Below are positions 38,301 through 45,478 of a stretch of DNA of 64,000 nt, one piece after another (position 1 is the stretch's first letter; each line of letters starts with the position of its first letter). The notes beneath the pieces were generated by a model that worked only from the letters and a program-made list of their open reading frames with translations, ran no database searches and was not told the origin of the DNA. The stretch covers positions 186,350-250,349 of the forward strand of contig VXAU01003160.1 in NCBI GenBank assembly GCA_013399695.1, read 5' to 3'. The stretch is from Formicarius rufipectus. Lineage: Eukaryota > Chordata > Aves > Passeriformes > Formicariidae. Both the position numbers and the translations under genes were made by a program.

Positions 38301-39429
38301 CCAACTTCTTTTTATCCAGGTATCCATTTGTAAGGAACTTCTGACTTTCTGCATCATCACTAGCAAATGGACTTAACACAAGGGAAAATAAGAAAATATA
38401 AGATGAAGCTTATGACACAGCAGAATTGAGTAGAATCTTTTGTTATTAGTGGAAACTTCCCTTTGACATTGCAATGAATATTTAAAAATATTTCAGAAAA
38501 ATATCCCTTTCACCTCTAAAGTTCTTATGTTGAATGTCACGTTTAATAGGTCTTTGCTTTGCCTTGGAATTTAGCTTTAAATGCAGTAATCTTCAAATTA
38601 TATCTGATTGCAGATGTTGGAAAGTAGAATTCCATACTGCCAGCAATGTTCTAAATCTGAGCACATGCTTCACATCTGAGGAACAAAGCGCCTTTCAACT
38701 GCAGCATTGGAGGTATGTGCTGGGTGGTGGAGCTGAGAGCTGGAGGCCCATGGTTGTTTTTGAGATATCTTTTTCCAGCCATGCAGGTGGTGGTGCTACG
38801 ATGGGTTCTGCTGGAATGCCCAAGGGTGGGCTGTCCCTGTGGGAGCACTGAGCTGCTCAAGTTGCAGTGCTCTGAGAATCTATTAATTCCATCATCATGG
38901 CTAGATTTTGCGAACGAAGATTTGGGAGGGTTTTACCCACTCGAAAAGTGGGTGAATCCCTCAAGCCTGCACAGTGGATTTTTTAGGTGAGGCACAGCAT
39001 GCGCAGAACTGGCCCCACCCTTTACTCCTGAGGTGCATCTGCCAGGGCCTAGCAAGCTTAATTTACACATGTGCTATCTGACTGGAGTGGCTGGATATTG
39101 CCAAGTGGTAGTCTGGGTTGGGAGCCTTCAGAGGTCACTCCACATGGTGGAAAGGGGAGACCTGGGCTACCTCGGCTATACTGGGTGCACCATTGTCCAA
39201 AGCACAGAATGGGGAGGGTCAGCACTGTGGGAAAATATCCCAGATGCCACTAGTGAAGCTTGTTTTTTAATTACTGCCTTCTAGCCTTAACGGAGCAGTT
39301 AAGTGCTTACCTCCTAATTGCAGCCTTTTCTGAATCAACTAGCTCTGTGTAGTTGTCTTCGAGGCTTTCCCCACTGTTGCTCTGGTCATCAAGCTCGATG
39401 TTGACTTTTTGCAGCTCCATGCGATCCAT
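23228..39429 (-). CDS. SLC38A4: SLC38A4 (SNAT4) sodium-coupled neutral amino acid transporter, complete 15-exon coding region
   Basis: Plasma-membrane, Na+-coupled system A-type transporter of small neutral amino acids (alanine, glycine and similar), in the SLC38 branch of the amino acid/auxin permease superfamily; in mammals it is liver-enriched. Joining 15 minus-strand exons gives 1647 nt: 548 residues plus TAA, against 547 in human SNAT4 as I remember it. Cytosolic N-terminus is about residues 1-78. TM1 (about 79-99) carries the SSFNLSNAIMGSGILGL signature, with N86 at the position of the Na+-site asparagine known in SNAT2. TM2 is about 104-127, TM3 153-174, TM4 200-216, TM5 227-243. An extracellular loop spans about 244-332, followed by TM6-TM11 to about 540 and the tail NPSSSRHH. 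C249 and C322 correspond to the loop cysteines known to matter in SNAT4. SNAT1 and SNAT2 are the nearest alternatives, but the loop motif SGVEYEAHSD and the N-terminus MDRMEL favour SNAT4. All splice sites are GT-AG and no frame is broken. Confidence 0.97.
23330..24733 (-). other. SLC38A4: SLC38A4 intron 14
   Basis: 1404 nt between coding exons 14 and 15 with GT-AG borders; AT-rich, nothing else recognised. Confidence 0.85.
24734..24831 (-). CDS. SLC38A4: SLC38A4 coding exon 14 (residues 483-515, TM10)
   Basis: 98 nt: GASSATMLIFILPGAFYLRL (TM10), then VEKEPLKSPQKIG, the last cytosolic loop. Acceptor TTTCAG|G, donor GGG|GTAAGA, phase 0. Confidence 0.96.
25773..25917 (-). CDS. SLC38A4: SLC38A4 coding exon 13 (residues 435-482, TM9)
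   Basis: 145 nt: IRSSISALLFPKRPFSWIRH then TM9 FLIAAVILAFNNLLVIFVP and the re-entrant TIKDIFGFI. The FPKRPFSWIRH intracellular loop is diagnostic of SNAT4/SNAT2. Acceptor CTTGCAG|A, donor ATTG|GTAAGT, phase 1. Confidence 0.97.
25918..28454 (-). other. SLC38A4: SLC38A4 intron 12
   Basis: 2537-nt intron. The part at about 27500-28130 is more GC-rich than its surroundings but shows no identifiable element or exon. Nothing else is supported. Confidence 0.8.
28455..28579 (-). CDS. SLC38A4: SLC38A4 coding exon 12 (residues 393-434, TM8)
   Basis: 125 nt: GEVEDELLHTYTKVYTFDAL, the extracellular segment, followed by TM8 (RLAVLVAVTLTVPLVLFP). The threonines at 425/427 lie where SNAT2 has its TM8 sodium-site threonine. 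Acceptor TTGTAG|G, donor CCT|GTAAGT, phase 0. Confidence 0.97.
29561..29661 (-). CDS. SLC38A4: SLC38A4 coding exon 11 (residues 359-392, TM7)
   Basis: 101 nt beginning with the basic cytosolic stretch DRSRKRMQNVSNIS and continuing into TM7 (ITGMLIMYLLAALFGYLTFY). Acceptor CTTCAG|T, donor TACG|GTAGGT, phase 1. Confidence 0.96.
30744..30823 (-). CDS. SLC38A4: SLC38A4 coding exon 10 (residues 333-358, TM6)
   Basis: 80 nt: TAYAIPILAFAFVCHPEVLP then IYSELK. FAFVCHPEVLPIY is a family-wide SLC38 motif. Acceptor TTTACAG|A, donor AAAGA|GTAAGG, phase 2. Confidence 0.96.
30943..31221 (-). CDS. SLC38A4: SLC38A4 coding exon 9 (residues 240-332, large extracellular loop)
   Basis: 279 nt, the longest coding exon and exactly 93 codons. 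Encodes the end of TM5 and the long glycosylated TM5-TM6 loop. Sequons are NWT at 260, NST at 265 and NDS at 277. Cysteines C249 and C322 are likely disulfide partners, matching the two essential loop cysteines known for SNAT4. The conserved SNAT4 loop blocks NFMMD, SGVEYEAHSD and KCQPKYFMFNSR are present. The part from 255 to 267 differs most from the mammalian protein. Acceptor TTGTAG|G, donor CGG|GTAAGG. Confidence 0.97.
31606..31664 (-). CDS. SLC38A4: SLC38A4 coding exon 8 (residues 220-239, TM5)
   Basis: 59 nt encoding GYLGYTSGFSLTCMVFFVSV, nearly invariant in SNAT4. Acceptor GCACAG|G, donor GTG|GTAGGT, ending in phase 0. Confidence 0.95.
31772..31854 (-). CDS. SLC38A4: SLC38A4 coding exon 7 (residues 192-219, TM4)
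   Basis: 83 nt, acceptor CTTTAG|A, donor TTAG|GTAAGT. Encodes GEWYLNGNYLVILVTVVIIL, where TM4 begins, then PLSLLKTL. The upstream intron is only 91 nt and the downstream intron 107 nt, typical of compact bird introns. Confidence 0.96.
31946..32027 (-). CDS. SLC38A4: SLC38A4 coding exon 6 (residues 165-191)
   Basis: 82 nt: AMSSYLFIIKYELPEVIRAF, completing TM3 and the following loop, then MKLEENS. The polypyrimidine tract of the acceptor is a (TTTG)n microsatellite (32034-32052 on the plus strand) ending in TTTTTCAG. Donor TCTGG|GTATGT, phase 2. Confidence 0.96.
32034..32052. repeat. (AAAC)n microsatellite forming the exon 6 polypyrimidine tract
   Basis: AAAC units on the plus strand, equal to (GTTT)n on the coding strand, ending 7 nt before the first base of coding exon 6. 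Confidence 0.9.
33545..33637 (-). CDS. SLC38A4: SLC38A4 coding exon 5 (residues 134-164, start of TM3)
   Basis: 93 nt encoding the conserved SLC38 motif SLIYEKLGEKAFGWPGK and then CGVFISVTMQNIG, which starts TM3. The acceptor is unusual: the polypyrimidine tract is an uninterrupted run of 21 T (plus-strand A run 33643-33663) followed by CCCAG. Donor is GGAG|GTAATG. Confidence 0.96.
33643..33663. repeat. A21 homopolymer forming the exon 5 polypyrimidine tract
   Basis: Twenty-one consecutive A on the plus strand (T21 on the coding strand), followed by CCCAG at the exon 5 acceptor. Confidence 0.95.
33770..33843 (-). CDS. SLC38A4: SLC38A4 coding exon 4 (residues 109-133, TM2)
   Basis: 74 nt, acceptor TTACAG|A and donor GGAG|GTACGT. 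Encodes IVLLLSVAILSLYSVHLLLK, the second transmembrane helix, then ISKEG. Separated from exon 5 by an intron of only 132 nt. Confidence 0.96.
33844..36891 (-). other. SLC38A4: SLC38A4 intron 3
   Basis: 3048 nt, the largest intron between coding exons. Contains T runs at 36225-36250. A somewhat GC-richer block at 34680-35260 has two overlapping minus-strand open frames (125 and 71 codons) without recognisable similarity; possibly an old repeat. Confidence 0.8.
36892..37007 (-). CDS. SLC38A4: SLC38A4 coding exon 3 (residues 71-108, TM1)
   Basis: 116 nt between CCCAACAG| and |GTAAGT. It begins HRGRTSFGMSS and covers TM1 with the NLSNAIMGSG signature, including N86 (the position of the sodium-site asparagine in SNAT2). 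It ends in the first residues of TM2 (GIILF), phase 2. Confidence 0.97.
37008..38280 (-). other. SLC38A4: SLC38A4 intron 2
   Basis: 1273 nt between coding exons 2 and 3 with GT-AG borders. No additional feature recognised. Confidence 0.85.
38281..38371 (-). CDS. SLC38A4: SLC38A4 coding exon 2 (residues 40-70)
   Basis: 91 nt, flanked by TTAAG| and |GTAAGT. Translation continues the cytosolic N-terminus (SPFASDDAESQKFLTNGYLD...). The segment ESQKFLTNG is the conserved pre-TM1 motif of SNAT4. It enters in phase 2 and leaves in phase 0 after EEY. Confidence 0.95.
38715..39284 (+). other. Unidentified, almost open reading frame in intron 1 (possible decayed coding or repeat sequence)
   Basis: Antisense to SLC38A4, one plus-strand frame runs 570 nt with a single TGA at 38988-38990. 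Before it lies ...SSWLDFANEDLGGFYPLEKW, followed by VNPSSLHSGFFR; after it come ELAPPFTPEVHLPGPSKLNL, HMCYLTGVAGYCQVVVWVGS and a tail ending in TAG. The block is richer in GC and CpG than the surrounding intron and includes a short inverted repeat (CCCACT/AGTGGG). I do not recognise the family. It could be a fragment of an old interspersed element or a retrocopy, or open by chance. Confidence 0.3.
39311..39429 (-). CDS. SLC38A4: SLC38A4 coding exon 1 (residues 1-39)
   Basis: Encodes the start of the cytosolic N-terminus, MDRMELQKVNIELDD..., matching the MDPMEL start of human SNAT4. The ATG at 39429-39427 is followed by a second in-frame ATG at codon 4. Both have weak Kozak contexts (C at -3, G at +4), so leaky choice between them is possible. 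The donor is AG|GTAAGC and the exon ends in phase 2. The exon continues upstream as 5' leader to 39541. Confidence 0.95.
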
Positions 39430-39541
39430 TAGAGAGGTCAGCGCTTTCCAGTACACACACTCGCTTCTTCAGGGTAAACAGAACCGTGCTGTCTGCTTGC
39501 AGGTCCTCTCTGTCATGCAGGGACTGCCAGAACACTCTGTT
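39430..39541 (-). other. SLC38A4: SLC38A4 5' UTR part of the first coding exon
   Basis: Upstream of the ATG, the sequence reads back 112 nt to a strong acceptor (GTTTTGTTTGCAG|A, boundary 39542/39541). The start codon therefore lies inside an internal exon and at least one upstream non-coding exon must exist. The leader contains one upstream AUG with its own short ORF (see separate entry). Confidence 0.75.
39469..39516 (-). promoter_or_regulatory. Upstream ORF (15 codons) in the SLC38A4 leader
   Basis: ATG at 39516 followed by 14 further codons (MTERTCKQTARFCLP) and TGA ending at 39469, 39 nt before the main ATG. It is out of frame with the main ORF and does not overlap it. If this leader is used as predicted, the uORF could reduce or condition translation of the transporter. 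Function is inferred; only the reading frame is seen. Confidence 0.5.
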
Positions 39542-42500
39542 CTGCAAACAAAACACAATAGAACTCATTAGAATTTTCTTCAAATTAGATAAACTGGTGC
39601 AAATTGCTGGGTTTGTGTTTGATCTTTAAAATAGCATTTAGAGGAGAAACTGGGAAAATTCTGGGCAAGCATCAAAGTCCCTATATATGCCAGCATTTGG
39701 TCCTCCTGACTCTCTTAAAATGGTAAAGATGCAAGGGCCAACAGATGCACCGTCATGTCCAGCATCTGGCAAAAATACAAAGCCAGCAGAAAATAATTTC
39801 CTGAACTGATGCTTTAGAATTTCTAAGGGAGGGTGATGCAGAAATGCTTGCTGTTAAGCAAGGAGCATAGTAGGGTTTTCCAGTAAGATCAATATTGTCA
39901 CAGATTTAAATGTTTTGTAGGTTTGTCACTTTCACTGAGATCTGACAGAGGTGAGCATCTCTGTGTGATCACTTTTTGAAGATTAAGAGGTGCAATTCTG
40001 ATGGACTAGTTTCTGGCTTTCAGTGTATATGTGTTTAATTCTTATTTAACCATGTTAGAAAAGTTCCTGCCTTTTAAAAACCTTATGATGCTTAACTCTT
40101 TACTTCTGTATGGGCCAAATAAAACCGTACAAACCAAATTTAGAAAGGGAACTTCACCTCTGGGGTTTCAGTGGGCATATGTTACAGATTCATCTGTATA
40201 TACACAGATTCATTTGCTCATTACCAAACTCAAGAGGAAAACACTGTGCAAGAAAAGCTGTAGTGTTGCAATACTTTTCCTTTCCCAAAGATATTCCTTG
40301 ATGTATTTTGTATTTCCATTTCACATCTGGGAAGACACCAGTAAAGAGAGTGAGCACAGACCAGAGAGCACATTTCTGGCATGCTTGTGACCAGAGTTAC
40401 AGGTTCCTGGCCCTCTACCTGCTCCCTTACAATCAGGCACACTGGCCGGATCCATGACATTTTTCACAAGTACTACATGCTAAATGCAGCTCAGCATTGC
40501 ACAATAACAATGTTGGAAAACATTGCAACAAATAATTTCTGTGTCTGGGGTTTTGTAATACTAAATCTGCAATTACTTATTAGCCTTTTTCCCTGGTTTT
40601 TCATTTATGGGTGCATAAGTCCTGCTCAATGACCAGACCTTCACTATCCTCTGGTGCTGATCACATGCTGTTCTTTGTTGTGGCAAGATGTTGGAGAGCA
40701 TGTACTTAAAATGTAAATGAACATTTTAAATACCAGTCCTGGAGGTTAAAACTGACCCCAGGCCAGAAATTAAAGTCAAATTCTTTGCTTCTTACTAAAA
40801 GCATTCACTCAGACCAGACAACTGAAAATGAAAAGCAGTATCACAGTGCATTAGGAGATTTCCTACCAGAGGGAGAGTCTGTGTTTAATTCATTCTGCTG
40901 CCTCATGGAGAGTGTGCGTGAGGGGGTGACACAGACATCAGGATAGAGCTGCTGGACCTTGTGTTCCAGTGGCTGGGGGATTCTGCCCACTCAGGATATG
41001 AATAACTCCATGAGATAGAAAACCAATAAGACCCTCCTTTGCTCCATCCCCCAAACCCCTGATGGAGCCCTAACAGCTGTGGTTTTATTCACAGAACTGT
41101 CTTCAAACATAGATGCTGTGTCGTCTGAGGAACACAGTCTTTCCAATTCTTGATACTTATTTTTAATCTGTGGTGTAAAAGTCAGGCAAACAAATCTTAC
41201 TGTGCTTTTTCCTGTTCTGGTAAAGGGTAAAATCTCTCTGCAAGTACTGCCTGACTCTTGTTGAAGAAATGTCTTTTCCAGAAGTAGCAGTCCAAAAAAC
41301 ACAGATCTTCATAGAGGTGGAAAACAGAGGAAAAGTAAACAAAAATGTTGCTAGGAGTTAATCTACACAAAGATTAGACTGAGGATGAAAGTCTGTGCAG
41401 CACAACAAACACAATTTGGAAAGGGGAGGAAAAATTGACTGGAAATACATGTTACTGCATAAGAATCATCTGGACATTGTCCTGTCAAACATTTGCACAA
41501 GTCATCTGATATATGGATGTCATGTCAAGAATCTGTGGAATTACTGCATAAAGTGGTGATTTTCTATTTTTTTTTCCTTTTAAATCTGTGAATTCCTAAA
41601 AGTCTGGTGAAAGTGCAAATCCTCAGGTGGCAAAATTAAATCTGTTGAGAATCTTCTTTCTTGCAGTTACAGCTTTTTAGGGAGAAGCTGGTAGAGCTCA
41701 AGGGTCTACAAACCATAAGCTGAAAGCCATTGGCATAAATGTGGATAGAATGAGATCCATGAAACAAGCCTGGTATTAGAATTGCATCATGCAAACACTA
41801 GCAAGTGTAATTATGACCAGTGGTATCCTTAAACTTCAGCAGAACTTGGCAGAGCTGGTCCTCGGTGGAAATCTGTATCTTCAGGTTCCTAGCATTGCAG
41901 ATACTGAGAGGTTTGGGAAGATGTTCAGGCACTGGTAGCATGTCCTCCCCACAAGTAGCAGAAGTGGCAGAGCTGCCACACCTTCACCTGAGGGACAACG
42001 GAGTAACGCTGTGCCTCTGGAGTCACTGCTCAATCTGTGAGATATCATTTAGATAAAGGGGAATGCACTGACATGGGGTGCTCAGTTGCACCCTTAGGGG
42101 GGTTTGTGCTGGCTAGACTGCTGCTCCTGGGGGATGGCAGGGATGGCGTGACACCACACCCACCATGGTCAGGCGAGCCTGGGCCCTGCCAGAAGCTTAG
42201 CATGTAATATTGGAGGAGAAACACCAAAGTTCATCTGCTTTAGCTTCCCTGGGATTTCATGCTTTCTGCTTCAGAGGTCTGAATTTGGTGCCTAAACATA
42301 CAAGAAAAATCTCTTAGATTTACAGTGTTCCTCAGACTTGACTTCAGTACAGTGATGGTTTTAGTGCCTCCTGGGGCATTTGGCTGAACAGAAAAGATTT
42401 TTCTTAAAGTATAGCATTAAAGTGGAAATATTAAATACAAAAGAAATTCACCAATTAGAGGGAAGTTATTTATCTCCATAAAACTGATTTTCCTCTTCAA

Positions 42501-43196
42501 GTATAGGGTACTGTTCTGCATCATTTATTATGTAATGGTTTTAAGCAATGATTCAGAAAATGATGAAATTTTTGGCATCTGATTTCACAATATTATTGAT
42601 TTCTGTCCTGTCTTCAGTTAGGACATTGAGAGAATAGACAACCACTAGGCAAATAATCCTGGGTCATATATATGATGAACGCTTTCATTGGTTTTGCAGT
42701 ATCAGTATTTGTAATCTTCTCCATGGTATCCAATTTAGCAGATTTTACCAGATTCTTTGTCTTTGTGACAGTGACTTTATAAAATTATTGTCTATGTGGC
42801 TATTTCAAAATGAAATGTGTTGTCACTGTGAAAAGTCATTTGTTTAAACAAATTTTAGCCAAGCAAATAAAGAGCTTTGGAAAAAATTCTCAGAAATTAG
42901 CCAAAGCTGCTACAGAAAGCAATCAGTCATTTCTTAAATGATTAGGCATTTTGAATGCTTTTGCTGCTTCTCTCAGTGCTTAGGTTTTGATTTTCTGTAA
43001 GAGGAGAAGACTAAATTTTGTTCCTGAAAAATTACCAAATATAGTTGCCAGCATAAATGTCAGTAAATCTTAAGAATCCCATCCTTCCCTTTGCACCTCT
43101 ATTTACAGATTAATTAAATTTCTAGTTCCCAATTTCAAAAGACATGGCCAGCTTCTAAAATACATTGATCAAACATTGTAAAAAAAAAAAGTTTAC
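39542..43196 (-). other. SLC38A4: Intron upstream of the first SLC38A4 coding exon
   Basis: Runs from the acceptor at 39542 up to the candidate leader exon at 43197. No repeats or genes recognised; open frames up to 119 codons look like chance. Confidence 0.5.
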
Positions 43197-43259
43197 CTCT
43201 CAGTCGAGCAGCTTCTCTTCCTCACTTGCTAGGCAGATTATATCTTTTAGGAATTGCAC
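43197..43259 (-). other. SLC38A4: Candidate non-coding 5' exon of SLC38A4
   Basis: On the minus strand, TTTTTCCTTACAG| precedes 63 nt ending GAGAG|GTAAAC. Both sites are good matches to splice consensus. The segment contains no ATG, as expected for a leader exon placed 3.7 kb upstream of the first coding exon. With 15 coding exons it would supply the upstream exon the 39542 acceptor requires. Alternatively transcription starts just upstream of it (see the promoter finding), making it part of exon 1. Confidence 0.45.
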
Positions 43260-45257
43260 CTGTAAGGAAAAAGTTTACTCATGTGCAACCTAGAGCAGTT
43301 GAACAGTGATTTAAAGACAAATGGGAGTGTATGAGATGAACCAATCAACAGCTGCTACACCCCAACAACTCCCTTTGACAAACTTGCGTCAGCTCTTTTT
43401 AAAAAAAAGCGAAAAAAAAAGAAGAAAGGTAAATCAGTTTATTGGAGCACAGTGAGGGCAAACATCTCAATCACCAGAGCTATTTGCTCTCTGAGCTTAG
43501 CACTATTACAAAACGCTTATCCACAGAGGGCTTCACCCAGGCTTGATCACACTTTCATTTGACAGTTGATTTTTGAATAATGCACATGCTTTAAGCTTGA
43601 AGTAGCACAGTAGTACTAAGCCTGGAAAATAACATCTGGGAAAACGCCTATGGTCTTGCACACTGCTCTTATCTCTGTGACTATGGAGCTGCATCTTGCA
43701 TTACCTGTCCAGACTTGGGCAGAAGCATGTACTTTCAAATGGCGTAGTTAATCTCTACCTTAGTTCCCAGCTGAAATACTTACTGTAAACGGAATTGCAG
43801 AAGTGTATGTCAAGTAACACATGTTATTCATTTAATGGCAATATAGGCCTGTGGAGAAGTATTTCATTACCTGTGATGTGGCTGTAATACTGTAGAATTT
43901 ACAACCTTTTATCCAATTACATAATGACCATAATTAAAACCAACAAAGAACCCTCCAGCCCTCCCTACCATGTAGGCTTTGTGATTAAAGCCCTCATACT
44001 GGCCTGACTGTGAAGACTAGAGGGCAAGTGAGGGGATGTAATTTTTAATTCTTAGAGTTTCCTGTGGAGCACTCAGACTGCCTTAGCTCAGGCTGGGTGA
44101 CAACCTGTGGGAACCCAACCCTGATGCACTGTGACCAGGGCTTTTGTTTGCTTGCTGCCAGCGCTGGCTGTGGTGTGCCTGTTTCAGATTTCCTCCCTGC
44201 CAAAAAAATCTGAGTTCCAACATAGACTCAGACAAATAGTTTAACAAAAATAAGCCCTGTCTCCCTCAATACTGCATTCCCATGAAAAGACAAGTGATTG
44301 TAAGGCCTGTCATGCCATATGATCCCCAAAGTAGTACATTCCAAAGATTAGGAGGTGCAAGGTTTGGAGCTAGAGGTCCTATCTTGCTTTAAACCTAGCA
44401 CATAGCTGGAAAAATGAACAAATTTTTGGGCTTGAGCTGGCTGAAGGCACTTTGAAACTAAAACCTCTCTATATTTTCCATTGCATCACCTGGTCTAGTA
44501 AGGGAAACAGACTGTCCCTCTAAGGCATATGACAAAGAATAGGAGTCCTGAATGTTTTAAAGCAGTTCTCAACAGCAGGTTAGCACCAAATTGTCTTATG
44601 CCATGGCTAGAGTGAGGGAGCAGAGATGCAGGAGTGTCTAAGGGAGGCAGTCCTACTCTGCTTGAGGCTGTTTACTTTGCACACTTAACTGTACTGTGGG
44701 TATGGGCAGCTCCATTGTACTGTTGCTCATATGGGTGTTTCATGTAACAACAGGGGAGAGAAAAATATTTCTTTAAACAAAGGAAAATAAGATTGCAAAC
44801 CATAAAGAAAACAGCAGGGAGAGTTGGGGACAGATGTACTAACAAATCAGCAACAGCTGTGAAAATTACTTCTTATGCGTTTTTTGAACCTGGTCAAATA
44901 AATAATAATCAAGATTATAGTTAATTTCCTTTTAAAATACCACAGATATCGATGTCTGTGTCTGATACCCATCCGGCCTAAGCAGTGTGGCACAATTGTC
45001 TCTGTAGGCACATTAAGGTACTTGGCTGGGTCAGTACTCAGTGCATGGGAGGATGGAGCCATCAGGGTCCATGGTGCTCAGCAATGACCCTGTCCCAACA
45101 CTTGATGCCCAAAAGATGCCATTATGTGTATGGGCAGTTGGGGCTGGCAGAAAACATCTGCTTATATCAACACCAAAGTGTTGGAGGTTCACACTGAACA
45201 TGAGCATAGGGATAGTGCAACTCAGGAACAAATGCTCAGGGAGCAGAGGCTGCAGAG

Positions 45258-45478
45258 CCACTGACCTTGAAGGTTTTCAAGACTTTGCAAGGCAAAGCAA
45301 TGTCTGAGATGACTTGGTGTTTGTGTCAGCCCCTCTTTGTGGAGGAAGCTGCACATAGTGTGACTCCTGGAGATGATCCTGTGCAGGGCCAGGAGTTGGA
45401 CTCAATGATTCTTGTATGTCCCTTCCAACTCAGCATACTCTGTTCTGTGTTTCTGTGATTTTGTGATACTGTGTTTCT
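45258..45478 (+). mobile_element. CR1 LINE, 5'-truncated 3' end
   Basis: Begins near GAAGGTTTTCAAGAC and runs through GTGCAGGGCCAGGAGTTGGA, then CTCAATGATTCTTG, CCTTCCAACTCAGCATA and TGTTTCTGTGATTTTGTGATAC, the typical CR1 3' UTR and octamer-like tail. Plus orientation, about 220 nt, moderately diverged. Confidence 0.8.
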
